A stretch of 19,286 nt of DNA. Source: DATKLX01 sp035542155 (GTDB lineage Bacteria; Chloroflexota; Anaerolineae; Anaerolineales; Anaerolineaceae). Of the stretch, positions 1-8,901 are shown piece after piece (position 1 is the stretch's first letter; every line of letters starts with the position of its first letter). The position numbers and the translations under genes are program-made. The notes beneath the pieces were generated by a model, which did not search any database, had not been told where the DNA came from, and saw only the letters and a list, made by a program, of their open reading frames with translations. Location of the stretch: positions 1 through 19,286 of the forward strand of contig DATKLX010000016.1 of assembly GCA_035542155.1 (NCBI GenBank). The letters run 5' to 3'.

Positions 1-603
1 GTGACCGCATCACAGAATGGTGATGCGAACTACAATCCCGCTTCACCGGTAACTCGCTCGTTCACCATCTCGAAGGCCAACCAATCCATTACATTCGGCT
101 CCTTGAGTAACAAGACCTATGGCGATGCGGACTTCACTGTAACTGCGACGGCTACCTCTGGCCTGCCGGTCAGCTTCGGCGTGGGTAGCGGAGATAAGTG
201 CACAGTTGCCGGCAATCTCGTCCATATTACTGGGGGTGGTAGCTGTACGGTCACCGCCAGACAGGCAGGCAATGAAAACTATTTTCCGGCTGACGATATT
301 CCGCAAATTTTTACGATCGCCAAGGGTACGGTGAGTATTATCGTGGAAGGTTTGAACCAGACTTACGATGGAAATCCGAAACACGTGACCGTGACCACGA
401 CCCCACCGGTGGAAACTGTTACGGTCAATTACGAAGGTGTGGACGGTACGATTTATCTAAAAAGTACCACGCCTCCGACCGAGAAAGGGAGATATACAGT
501 CACGATCGAAGTCAACGACCCCAATTATTCCGGATCAGCTACCGCTACGCTGATCATCAGTGATCCCAAGAAATTCGTGTATCTACCTTTAGTGATCCGT
601 TAA
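1..603 (+). CDS. C-terminal part of a secreted Ig-like/MBG repeat protein ending in a YLPLV tail (5' truncated)
   Basis: This is the end of a longer reading frame cut by the window edge. The GTG at position 1 is probably an internal valine, because the first residues (VTASQNGDANYNP) match the middle of an Ig-like repeat in the neighbouring protein (CTLTAVQNGDENYNP). What remains is the end of one repeat, then a full Ig-like repeat with a Cys pair (GDKCTV ... GGSCTV, residues about 65 and 82). An MBG-like domain follows (about residues 109-188, with YDGNPK, KGRYTV and DPNYSGSATA), and the last residues are VYLPLVIR. The domain order matches the C-terminus of the convergent Kelch protein at 713-3880, so the two are paralogues. 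No membrane anchor is visible. It is probably an extracellular or surface protein; its binding partner is unknown. Confidence 0.8.
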   Translation: MTASQNGDANYNPASPVTRSFTISKANQSITFGSLSNKTYGDADFTVTATATSGLPVSFGVGSGDKCTVAGNLVHITGGGSCTVTARQAGNENYFPADDIPQIFTIAKGTVSIIVEGLNQTYDGNPKHVTVTTTPPVETVTVNYEGVDGTIYLKSTTPPTEKGRYTVTIEVNDPNYSGSATATLIISDPKKFVYLPLVIR

Positions 604-622
604 CCGGGTACTCGGCGATAGG

Positions 623-669
623 CAACAATCAAGATTGGCCGGGTTGCCTCCGGCCAATCTTGATTGTTG
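623..669. terminator. Perfect 20-bp hairpin between convergent genes, candidate bidirectional terminator
   Basis: The arms at 623-642 and 650-669 are exact reverse complements around a 7-base loop (643-649). The hairpin lies 20 bp after the stop of the plus-strand gene and 43 bp past the stop of the minus-strand operon, where a shared terminator would be expected. Neither side has a clear U-tract, so it may instead protect the 3' end or need a termination factor. The bases at 621-626 (GGCAAC) can also pair with the loop (GTTGCC, 643-648), which would allow an alternative fold. Confidence 0.6.
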
Positions 670-712
670 GATACATGCCTGAATCTGGATGCGTTTCTGA
701 TCGGCAGCATTC

Positions 713-3700
713 TTATGGGTGGACCACGACAGGAAGGTAAACCTGGATTGAGAGTATCGTCATCTCCGCAGTTGCTGACCCCTGGTAATCCCGATCATCG
801 ATGACCGCATTTACGGTGTAGGTGCCGATCTTGGATGGAGGCTGGGTTGTGGGACCGTAATTCTTGGCCGTGTAGGTAACCACAACGGTCAGGCCATTGA
901 TCTCTGGAACGGCAGTCACCGCTTTGGGTTGGCCATCCACGATATGTGATAGGTTGATCAACAGAATGGAGATCGTTTTCTTGAGGAGGGTGATCTGTTT
1001 TTGTACCTGAATGGCAGCCTCAAAATTATCATCCCCGGACTGTGAGAAGGTGATCGTGCAGATTCCGGCATGGTCGATGTGAAGCTGGGTGCCAGTCAGC
1101 GTGCAGGGGTCTTTTTCCCCCAGGCTTATGCTGACGGTCAATCCCGAGTCTGAAACGGCTGTGATGGAGATATCCGGGTCGCCAAAGGTGTGGATATCGT
1201 CGATCGGTTCGAAAGTGATGTTCTGGCTGAGTTTTTGGGCGATTACCTGCTGGGTGATCGTCGCAGCCGATTCATAATTCTCGTCCCCACTCTGATCGAA
1301 TTGAACCAGGCAGGTTCCTGTCCCCGTGAGCATGGTGAAGGTGGCGGTATTTTCATGGGTATTAACGCTGCAGATTGCTGGACTTCTGCTGCTGTACTCA
1401 ACCGCCCGTCCTGAACTGGACTCAGCTGCTACATTAAACGTTGTCAGGTATGCTGCGGACGAGGGAGCAGAAGCAGTCACGGTGATCGATTGCGCCGCTT
1501 TCACTGCAATAACAGATTGGATTTCCTGAGGTGCTGAATTGTAATGGTCGTCCCCTGCCTGATCGAACCGGATGATACAGGTCCCTGACCCTTTCAGGAT
1601 GGTAAATTCATTTTCCTTTTTCTCGTTACTGCAGATCTCCGGACTGCCGCTGGAGTACGTCACCGCCAGGTTGGAGCTGGCAGTGGCTTCCACGGTAAAG
1701 GTTGAATGGTACGCTGCACTCGCTGGAGCCAGGATAGTGATGGTGATGGTTTGATCTCCTTTAATAATCGTTACGCTCTGTGTGACCGGGGCCGCCGGAT
1801 TGTAGTTCTCATCGCCGTTTTGAACGGCGGTGAGAGTGCATCCGCCCAGGTCGGTGGGATGGACCATGGCGTGGGTGATGTCAGGAGAAATAGGATCCTG
1901 TTCCGAGTTGGCGATGGTGCAAGGGTCTCCATCTTTTGGAATGAAGGTGGTGAGGAGGTAGGAGTCGGCGATCGCCGCGATGGAAAAATCGGTTCCATAC
2001 GGTCGCTCTCCTGTCACACTGAAGTTGATATACTGGTCCTTCTTCTCTGCGGTAACATTCTTGGTCTTCTGTGAAGCCGGGTTGAAGTTGGAATTGCCGG
2101 GCTGGTCGTACTGGACTTTGCAGATACCCGTTCCTTTTTGCATGGTAAAGGTTCCAGCTGAATCGACCGTGCACACATCCGGATTGCCGCTGGAGTAGTT
2201 CACGCTCAGCCCGGAGCTAGCAGTTGCCGCGACCTGGAAGGTGGTTTGATAGATGGCATTTGAGGGCGCATCCTGAGTAATCGTTATGCTCTGATCGATT
2301 TTCTGAGCGTTGACATACTGAGTGACCCGCGAGGCGGGCTCATAATCTGCATTCCCCGCCTGGTCGTACTGGACCGGACAAATACCGGTACCCGACTGCA
2401 TGGTAAAGGTCGCCGAAGCTTGATCTTCAGCAGTAACGACTGTACAAATTGCGGGATTGCCGCTGGAATATGTCACTGTCAGGTTAGAGCTTGCGGTCGC
2501 TGAGACGGTGAATGTGGTTCGGTAAGCAGCAGCATCCGGCGCCCCCTTGGTGATGGTGATGGTCTGGGACAGGATAGGTATGTATAACTCTGCGGAGTTG
2601 TCCGCGCTGGTGGGAGCGCCGATGCCGAGGAAGCCGCCTGTCAGCAGCACCTGCCCGTTGGATAACACCGTAGCCGTATGCGAAACCCGGCCGACGCTCA
2701 TTGTCCCAGAATCTAACCACGTTTGGGTCGCAGGATCGAAAAGTACCGTGTCGGTAACCAGAGAAACGCTGTTTGATCCGCCGGCAATCAGGACTTTTCC
2801 GTTTTGGGGGCCATTCTCCAGAAGGGTAGCTGTATGGTTCCCGCGCGCAGTAGGAAGAGGCGATGTGGTCTCGGTCCAGGTATTCGCGTCTGGATTGTAT
2901 ATTTCGGCGCTGGTGAGGTGGGTTTCATCCTCACCCGTGTTCGGGCCATTTCCGCCAACCACCAGAACTGTACCATTTTCCAGGAGAGTGGCGCTGTGAT
3001 CTGTACGGGCAGTGAGCAAAGGCTTCACATTTGTCCAAGTATTGGCGACCGGGTCGTATCGTTCGACGCTATTCATAGGTTCGCCCCAACCGGATATTGC
3101 TGAGGATGAACCACCGGCAACCAGCACCATTCCATAGGACGCACCATTGGGGTGGATCAGAGTGGCAGTATGGAAAGCCCTGGCGTGGTTCAAAGGTGCG
3201 GCAGAAGACCAGGGGGTCTCCGGGTTACTTGGATCGTATATCTCCACGGTATTCGTCGCATCCCCCGAGGCAACACTTCCGGAATACCCCCCAACGATGA
3301 GAACTTTGCCATCGTCCAGGAGAGTGGCTGTGGCACTGGTGTGGGGGTGGGCCATATTATTCGGGGTGAGTGTCCAAATCGGGCTGCCGCCAGTCGTGTC
3401 AAAAATTTCGGCGGTGTTTAAGCTGGCCTGAGTCTGGGTATTGGCCCCTCCTGCGACCAGCACTTTGCCAGGAGCGATCAGGGTGGCTGTGTGAAAGATG
3501 CGGGGCGTGTTTAGCGGAGCGGTAAGCGACCAGTGGGTACCCTGGGCTGCTGGATCATACAGCTCGGCGGTCTGGCCGGTCGGAGGAGGGTCCCCGCTTC
3601 CTTCGTCCATGGGTTGGGAACCGGGTAAACCTCCAATGCCTGGTAGCGTCACCTCCAGCGTTCCGCCGGCCACGAGCACCTTCCCACTATCCGGACCCCC

Positions 3701-3880
3701 GATCAGCAAAGTGGACGTATGACCATAACGGCCATATTGCATTGGGTCGGTTGGCGTCCAGGTTCCAAGGGATGCTTGAGCTGTTCCAGGGGGTAGTGAA
3801 TACATCGCAAGCAGCATGAGTCCGAAGGCGAGGATCACCCTTATCAGTACGAGGTCTGGAGAAGAACGTTTATGTTCCAT
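713..3880 (-). CDS. Secreted Kelch-propeller protein with six Ig-like repeats, an MBG-like domain and a YLP tail
   Basis: This is a 1055-residue secreted protein. The start is set at the second of two adjacent ATGs (3880; the other is at 3883). An AGGAG lies 7 bases upstream of the chosen start, whereas the longer frame from 3907 has no such site. Residues 1-36 form a signal peptide (basic start, hydrophobic core, ending TAQA). Residues about 40-434 contain seven Kelch-type blades, each with a [KQTM]VL[VIL]xGG strand and usually an H-[TS]-A-T-L turn, enough for one closed seven-bladed propeller. Residues about 437-967 are six Ig-like repeats of 80-95 residues, most with two cysteines placed to form a disulfide. 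An MBG-like domain follows (about 968-1042), then VYLPVVVHP at the end. It is the second gene of an operon with the 3912-8504 gene, 31 bp away. It probably binds carbohydrate or a surface; no catalytic site is evident. Confidence 0.85.
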   Translation of the reverse strand: MEHKRSSPDLVLIRVILAFGLMLLAMYSLPPGTAQASLGTWTPTDPMQYGRYGHTSTLLIGGPDSGKVLVAGGTLEVTLPGIGGLPGSQPMDEGSGDPPPTGQTAELYDPAAQGTHWSLTAPLNTPRIFHTATLIAPGKVLVAGGANTQTQASLNTAEIFDTTGGSPIWTLTPNNMAHPHTSATATLLDDGKVLIVGGYSGSVASGDATNTVEIYDPSNPETPWSSAAPLNHARAFHTATLIHPNGASYGMVLVAGGSSSAISGWGEPMNSVERYDPVANTWTNVKPLLTARTDHSATLLENGTVLVVGGNGPNTGEDETHLTSAEIYNPDANTWTETTSPLPTARGNHTATLLENGPQNGKVLIAGGSNSVSLVTDTVLFDPATQTWLDSGTMSVGRVSHTATVLSNGQVLLTGGFLGIGAPTSADNSAELYIPILSQTITITKGAPDAAAYRTTFTVSATASSNLTVTYSSGNPAICTVVTAEDQASATFTMQSGTGICPVQYDQAGNADYEPASRVTQYVNAQKIDQSITITQDAPSNAIYQTTFQVAATASSGLSVNYSSGNPDVCTVDSAGTFTMQKGTGICKVQYDQPGNSNFNPASQKTKNVTAEKKDQYINFSVTGERPYGTDFSIAAIADSYLLTTFIPKDGDPCTIANSEQDPISPDITHAMVHPTDLGGCTLTAVQNGDENYNPAAPVTQSVTIIKGDQTITITILAPASAAYHSTFTVEATASSNLAVTYSSGSPEICSNEKKENEFTILKGSGTCIIRFDQAGDDHYNSAPQEIQSVIAVKAAQSITVTASAPSSAAYLTTFNVAAESSSGRAVEYSSRSPAICSVNTHENTATFTMLTGTGTCLVQFDQSGDENYESAATITQQVIAQKLSQNITFEPIDDIHTFGDPDISITAVSDSGLTVSISLGEKDPCTLTGTQLHIDHAGICTITFSQSGDDNFEAAIQVQKQITLLKKTISILLINLSHIVDGQPKAVTAVPEINGLTVVVTYTAKNYGPTTQPPSKIGTYTVNAVIDDRDYQGSATAEMTILSIQVYLPVVVHP
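1006..2569 (-). repeat. Coding tandem array of six Ig-like repeats with paired cysteines
   Basis: Six units of about 80-95 codons lie inside the Kelch protein. Typical landmarks are Q-[ST]-I-T-I-T, T-F-x-V-x-A-x-A-S-S, Y-S-S-G-x-P-x-I-C, T-G-x-C-x-V-x-[FY]-D-Q and a closing A-x-K. Units 3 and 6 are the most divergent and resemble the repeat in the truncated gene at 1-603. Confidence 0.75.
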
Positions 3881-3911
3881 CATAGGTCTCCTTTGTAGGC
3901 ATTCCAATGCC

Positions 3912-6900
3912 TCAGCGATTTACCAGGGGAAGGTAAATATTTCCCCATACAACGATTGTGGAAGTCATGCTGGATCCTTCCGGATTCAAAATCTGATATG
4001 TCCAGGGTAGAACCATGGTGACGGTATTGGTCATACTTCCAACCACACCTGGTTTAATCACTGCCTGGATCGTGTAGGTTATGTGGCCTCCGGAACGTAT
4101 ATTTACTGGATCCTCGATAAGATTTCCTGTGCCATTCGCGGAACATTGCGAGTCATCCGTCGCCAAACAGGTCCAATGTACATTTTCCAACCAGTCGGAG
4201 AGAGCATCTTTGACGGTTGCATCGAAAATATGATCCGGACCCTTATTTTCAATTACAATTTGATAGGTGATCTCCTCGCCAGCATTGATCCGGCTCACGC
4301 CGGCATCGCTGGTGATGGACAACGTTACTTTGAATGGGTCTATAGAAACGGGTTTTTGGATGCTGTCATCTCCATATAGATCGCTATGACAGGATAATTG
4401 GACCTGATAGACCCCCCGCCCGGTATAGGAATGTTTTGTATTCCATTCATTGGTGGTTGGAGAGCCGTCCCCAAAATCCCACGTGCAATTGATGGGATTT
4501 GTCCCGGTGGTTTGATTGGTAAAGGTCACATCCATCGCGGGTTTGATATCGTTCTGAGGCGAGAAGCTAAAATCGGCTTTCGGAGAAAAATTGACTTTTC
4601 CGGTTCGCGTCTCATTCCCGTAGGCATTTGTCACTTTCAACGAAATGGTATATGCGCCAACTGCCAGGTAGGTGTGCCTGGGATTTGCCTGCGTGCTTGT
4701 GGAGCCATCTCCAAAATCCCAAAGGTAAGACAAAGGAGCCGTCCCGCTGCTCGTGCTGGTGAAGGCGATCTCCTCGCCCAGTTGGATGACCGGATTTGCC
4801 GGGGTAAAGGAGGTTATGGGCTTAAAATTGACCTGTCCATTGACAGTTGCATTTCCATAATCATTGGTTGCCTTGAGGCTGACCGTGTACGTTCCAACTG
4901 TTTCATAGACATGGGTTGGGTTCGTCTCAGTACTTGTGGCACCATCGCCAAAATCCCAGAGGTAGGAAAGCGGCATTGTGCCAGAACTGGTGTTGGTGAA
5001 CGTAATTGGTTCCCCCAACTGGATGGCTGCGTTGGTAGGGGTAAATGAAGCTTTCGGGGAAAAATTAACTTTCCCGGTCGCGGTTTGATCGCCAAATGAG
5101 TTGCTCACTTTGAGGCTGACGATATAGGAGCCAGCGGTGTTGTAGGTATAAGTAGGATTTGCCTCCGTGCTTGTTGCCCCGTTGCCGAAATCCCACAAAT
5201 AGGACAACGGCGCTGTTCCGGTGCTGGAATTGATAAACGCAATGGCCTGTCCGAGTTGAATGACAGGATTCGTGGGGCTAAAAACTGCTTTAGGAGCAAA
5301 ATTTAACTGGCTGGTGGCCTGGCTGGTGCCATATTCATTTGTCGTGGTCAGACGGATGGTATAGGCTCCGGCGATCGAATACTGGTGGACCGGGTCACGG
5401 TCCTGGCTGGTCTGCCCATCTCCGAATTCCCACAGGTAAGTCAGAGGCTCCGTTCCGGTGCTTTCATTCGTGAAGGTGACTGACTCTCCCGTATGGATTA
5501 CGCTGCTGGACTGGCTAAATGCAGCGACCGGTGGGAAAACGACTTTGCCTGTGGTCGTGTCGGTTCCGAAGGAGTTCTCCACGGTGAGGGTGACCACATA
5601 ATTGCCAATGGAATGATAGATATGGGTAGGGTTACGAACCTTTTCGGTGGGACTATTGTCCCCAAAATCCCAGGTAAAATCGAGAGGTTCTTCGCCTGTG
5701 CTGGCATTGCTGAAGGACACACTCTCCCCGGCCTGAATTTTGCTCAAACCGGGTGTAAAAATGGCCTTAGGCCTAAAATGGACTGTACCGGTTGAAGTGT
5801 TTGAACCCCAGTCGTTTTCGGTGGTGAGGGATACGGTATAGGATCCAACGGTGGAATAAGTATGCGAAGGATTGGCATCTGTGCTGGTGCCGCCATCACC
5901 GAAATTCCAAGAATACCTGAGTGGGGTCGAACCGGTACTCGCATTCGCAAAATTGATGGTGTCCCCAACCTGAATGATACTCTCTTTAGGTGAAAAATCA
6001 GCTTTCGGGTGAAATACCACGAGCCCGGTGGCGGTATCGCTACCGACAGAGTTGGTTGCGGTTAGAGTGACTGTAAAATTTCCGATCTTGGTATACGTAT
6101 GGGTTGGGCTTACTGCCGTGCTTGTGGCAGTGCCATCACCGAAATTCCAGACGTAGTTAATGGTGGGGTTTCCAGTGGTGGTATTGTTGAAAGTAACTGT
6201 ATCCCCTGGATCGATCGCCGTCTCACTGGGAGTGAAGCTTGCCTTTGGCTTGAAATTAATGGTGCCTGAGGTTGAGCTGCTTCCGTAATTATTGTGAACG
6301 GTTAAAGTCACTGTATATGTACCAGGGGTGGTATATATGTGCGTCCCGTTGTAGTCGTGGGAGATCTCACTGCCGTCCCCGAAATCCCAATCGACGGATG
6401 TGGGGTTGCGGATGGAGCGATTGGTAAATGTGAAAGATGTATTTAGCTGACCGACGGCGTTGGTTGGCGAGAAAGCCGCAATCGGCGCATAAGCACAGGA
6501 TGTGCTTGGCTTGAACAGGCTTGTAAAGCTCGGCGCGCCCGGCATCGGAATGGCAAAAATGATTTGATTGGTGGTTGTATCCAGAACAGAAATGGTTTGG
6601 ACGCCGCCGTTGCTGAAATAGGCATAAGGGCCAAACTCAGATGGAAATACATCGACGCTGTAGAGACCGCTGGCCTGGTTGGGGATGTTGATCGGCGTGG
6701 CGGTTGGATTGGTGGTGTCTATGGCCAGAATGCTGGATGTGCCGGCGGTATAAATCCATCTGCCATCTGGGGTGAGATCCAGGTCTTCCGGATTTTGGCC
6801 GCTGACACCGCTCCAAGACCATGTTGCCATAAGAGTGTCTTGAATCGTATCGATCACCCCAATCCGGGTGTTCCCGTAATTCGCCACATAAGCCCTATCC

Positions 6901-8504
6901 CCCGTGGGGGCGACGATCACTCCCCATGGCGCGTTCAATCCCGTGATGGTATTAATCACGGGCGCGTCCGAATGGATCGTCGTCAGATCGACGATGGAAA
7001 CCGAGTTGCTCCCCTTGTTGGTAATATATGCCTTATTCAAGCAGGGGCTGGTAGCGATGCGGATTGGCTGAGTACCAATGGTAATGGTCTTGGATACGGT
7101 TAGATAATGGGGGCTTGCCGGATCGATATCCAATATTTTGAGCGTGTTGTCTTCGTAAGAGGTCACCAGGGCATTTTTTCCATCCGGGGTCTGGGCGATA
7201 AAAGAGGCGTCGTTGCCCACATCCACCCAAACCGGTTCCGCGGACATGTTCTCGGTGTTGAAAACCAGGACACGTCCGGTCATCTTCCCACCCTGGTCGT
7301 CTGTGGCGCCTGCTAGCAGCCCATATAATTGTTTGCCGTCCTGGCTGAGCCCGCCACTCAACAGGAATTGACCGTAAACGGTGGTATCGAGTGGATTGCC
7401 CAGATCCTGGTGGAACTGGGTATCGACAAAGTTGATCTGGTTCTGATTAAAGACATAGCCAACGCGTGGAACAGCGGCAATCAGGTGGGTCGTGTCTGTC
7501 CAGGATTCCCCTGTTTCAGGGTTGGGAGTTTGGGAGATTACATTGATTTTAAATTCAAAATAGTCAGCCGGTTTTGCATTGTCAGGGAAAACAACCTGGA
7601 CAGGGAACGGGGCTCCAGCTCCCTGCGCCAGGGTAATTGTGGTTACGGATGGTAACTGGTATGTCCAATTGCCGGTGATTGGGGTGAGCGAGAGGTCAAA
7701 CGAATCTGCCTGTCCGGTCCAGTTATATACGTTCAGGTCGAAGGTTCTTGTTTCACCTGCCTTTGCATACCCGATGGCAGAGCTGGGTTCCAGGGCGACA
7801 CCCACAAAAGGCGTGTAGCGCACTGCCAGATTGGACGTGAGGCCTTCAACGCCGTAGTAGTACTGTAAACCCAGATTTCCAGCTTCATTCTCGATTCCGG
7901 CTGTATTAGGATATGCATTCCCGTTCGAGTCGGCATAGCCTGGCGCTGAGCTGTAGTGGACCTCGATTGCATTGCTGGTTTCGAATAATTTGATCTCGAA
8001 GGTGGCTTTAGTCGCGAGAAGCGCGTATGCCATATCCTTATATTCGATAAGGAAATAACGGTTTGGCGCAATCCCCATCATCTGGTAAGTGATCTTCCCT
8101 CCCCATAGAGGTTTATAATCTCCCCACCAGGCCGCGATCATCGCATTGGGTTTTGTAGCCGCTGGGATTTCTATCGGTGCAGTGTTGGTTCCCTGGTCAG
8201 CCAGGAAAGATACAAATCCGTTTTGGCTGAGGTAAACCGAAGAATAGGTTGTGCCAAAAAAAGTAAAGGGGAAGATGGAGATAGGGCCGCTGACCGCATC
8301 TTCACCCAAGCTGACCGCAGTGCCGGTAGAAGAAATATCTTCAAGGGAATATACGGGCCCGCCGGTTTCATCTGAATCGATGAAAACGTACCCGGAGGTT
8401 TCCGGGCCGCCTGTCCGCGCACTGACTGAAGCCAGTGGACCGGCTAAAACCAGTAGGAATAATATTCCAATAATCCACAGGTGTTGAAGAATTTTTGTTT
8501 GCAT
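3912..8504 (-). CDS. Large secreted protein: nidogen-like domain, YVTN propeller, nine PKD domains, DUF11-like domain, YLPLV tail
   Basis: This is a 1530-residue surface protein. The ATG at 8504 is preceded by a GGGGGT ribosome binding site. Residues 1-29 form a signal peptide ending SVSA. Residues about 35-235 resemble a nidogen-like beta-sandwich (FPFTFFGTTYSSVYL, WWGDY, RYFLIEY). Residues about 236-345 form a further beta-sandwich. Residues about 350-665 are YVTN-type propeller blades (AYITNKGSNSVSIVDL, AYVANYGNTRIGVID). Residues 674-1391 hold nine PKD domains of 79-84 residues, each with W-[DNE]-F-G-[DN] and a G-x-[YF]-x-V-x-L strand. Residues 1392 to about 1510 resemble DUF11 (AGEEITYQIVIENKGPD), and the end is IYLPLVNR. 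It is the first gene of an operon with the Kelch gene. The build suggests an extended stalk carrying a propeller head, perhaps for adhesion or sheath structure, but no ligand can be read from the sequence. Confidence 0.87.
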   Translation of the reverse strand: MQTKILQHLWIIGILFLLVLAGPLASVSARTGGPETSGYVFIDSDETGGPVYSLEDISSTGTAVSLGEDAVSGPISIFPFTFFGTTYSSVYLSQNGFVSFLADQGTNTAPIEIPAATKPNAMIAAWWGDYKPLWGGKITYQMMGIAPNRYFLIEYKDMAYALLATKATFEIKLFETSNAIEVHYSSAPGYADSNGNAYPNTAGIENEAGNLGLQYYYGVEGLTSNLAVRYTPFVGVALEPSSAIGYAKAGETRTFDLNVYNWTGQADSFDLSLTPITGNWTYQLPSVTTITLAQGAGAPFPVQVVFPDNAKPADYFEFKINVISQTPNPETGESWTDTTHLIAAVPRVGYVFNQNQINFVDTQFHQDLGNPLDTTVYGQFLLSGGLSQDGKQLYGLLAGATDDQGGKMTGRVLVFNTENMSAEPVWVDVGNDASFIAQTPDGKNALVTSYEDNTLKILDIDPASPHYLTVSKTITIGTQPIRIATSPCLNKAYITNKGSNSVSIVDLTTIHSDAPVINTITGLNAPWGVIVAPTGDRAYVANYGNTRIGVIDTIQDTLMATWSWSGVSGQNPEDLDLTPDGRWIYTAGTSSILAIDTTNPTATPINIPNQASGLYSVDVFPSEFGPYAYFSNGGVQTISVLDTTTNQIIFAIPMPGAPSFTSLFKPSTSCAYAPIAAFSPTNAVGQLNTSFTFTNRSIRNPTSVDWDFGDGSEISHDYNGTHIYTTPGTYTVTLTVHNNYGSSSTSGTINFKPKASFTPSETAIDPGDTVTFNNTTTGNPTINYVWNFGDGTATSTAVSPTHTYTKIGNFTVTLTATNSVGSDTATGLVVFHPKADFSPKESIIQVGDTINFANASTGSTPLRYSWNFGDGGTSTDANPSHTYSTVGSYTVSLTTENDWGSNTSTGTVHFRPKAIFTPGLSKIQAGESVSFSNASTGEEPLDFTWDFGDNSPTEKVRNPTHIYHSIGNYVVTLTVENSFGTDTTTGKVVFPPVAAFSQSSSVIHTGESVTFTNESTGTEPLTYLWEFGDGQTSQDRDPVHQYSIAGAYTIRLTTTNEYGTSQATSQLNFAPKAVFSPTNPVIQLGQAIAFINSSTGTAPLSYLWDFGNGATSTEANPTYTYNTAGSYIVSLKVSNSFGDQTATGKVNFSPKASFTPTNAAIQLGEPITFTNTSSGTMPLSYLWDFGDGATSTETNPTHVYETVGTYTVSLKATNDYGNATVNGQVNFKPITSFTPANPVIQLGEEIAFTSTSSGTAPLSYLWDFGDGSTSTQANPRHTYLAVGAYTISLKVTNAYGNETRTGKVNFSPKADFSFSPQNDIKPAMDVTFTNQTTGTNPINCTWDFGDGSPTTNEWNTKHSYTGRGVYQVQLSCHSDLYGDDSIQKPVSIDPFKVTLSITSDAGVSRINAGEEITYQIVIENKGPDHIFDATVKDALSDWLENVHWTCLATDDSQCSANGTGNLIEDPVNIRSGGHITYTIQAVIKPGVVGSMTNTVTMVLPWTYQILNPEGSSMTSTIVVWGNIYLPLVNR
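4332..6485 (-). repeat. Tandem array of nine PKD-domain repeats, period about 237-240 bp
   Basis: Unit lengths are 79, 80, 79, 80, 79, 79, 79, 79 and 84 codons in N-to-C order. Each starts P-x-A-x-F and carries the W-x-F-G-[DN] core and N-x-[YFW]-G near its end. Units 6-8 (4584-5294) are the most alike, sharing IQLG and PLSYLWDFG, which points to recent duplication within the gene. Confidence 0.85.
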
Positions 8505-8901
8505 GGTTACCCCCGTTTCGCCTTAGGCCAGGTAAGTCGATTTGGCAAAGAAATCTGATATGCCCTGTTTCAATTGGCGGGGGTGCCGATTGGATTGATG
8601 GTTCTCCGATCATTTTGCTGGTTTCGATGTGTAAGTCAGGTGCTATCCCCCAAATATGCTGGCGATACCCTTATATGCACTATCTGTAATTTTGATTGGG
8701 ATTTGAAGCCGATTCCACCCTGTAAAAACCACAATACAATCAATATAATAGCATGGGAAGATCGGTTTTGCAATCAGATATTCACACCTCACACACCATG
8801 GATGGACTATTTTCGGTTCATTTTTGATCGCAGCAATCAGTGCGGGCTTGTGAGAGATCGACTCACAGACCTTTGAAATGCACGGGTGCTGTATCTTGTC
8901 C
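8505..8901. other. 397-bp intergenic spacer without a recognisable gene
   Basis: The spacer lies between the stop of the DUF5996 gene and the start of the large PKD gene, both on the minus strand. It looks more AT-rich than its surroundings. The promoter for the surface-protein operon should be here, but I see no convincing -35/-10 pair. The best partial match on the minus strand is TATAAG near 8668-8673, with no good -35. A short inverted repeat (TGTGAG at 8849-8854, CTCACA at 8862-8867) could be a weak terminator for the upstream operon. Short open frames here have no coding look. Confidence 0.5.

Noticed and set aside
1..3. GTG at the first base as a true start codon
   Set aside because: The first residues fall in the middle of an Ig-like repeat and no signal peptide follows, so the gene is cut by the window edge.
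4398..5048. Plus-strand open frame of 216 codons opposite the PKD array
   Set aside because: Its internal repetition mirrors the PKD repeats on the other strand. No ribosome binding site or domain supports it.
4332..6485. Regularly spaced repeats suggesting a CRISPR-like array
   Set aside because: The 237-240-bp period is a multiple of three, lies in one open frame and encodes PKD domains; there are no short identical repeats with unique spacers.
8721..8749. TATAAT at 8744-8749 on the plus strand as a promoter
   Set aside because: The -35 position (TGTAAA) is poor and no plus-strand gene follows within several kilobases.
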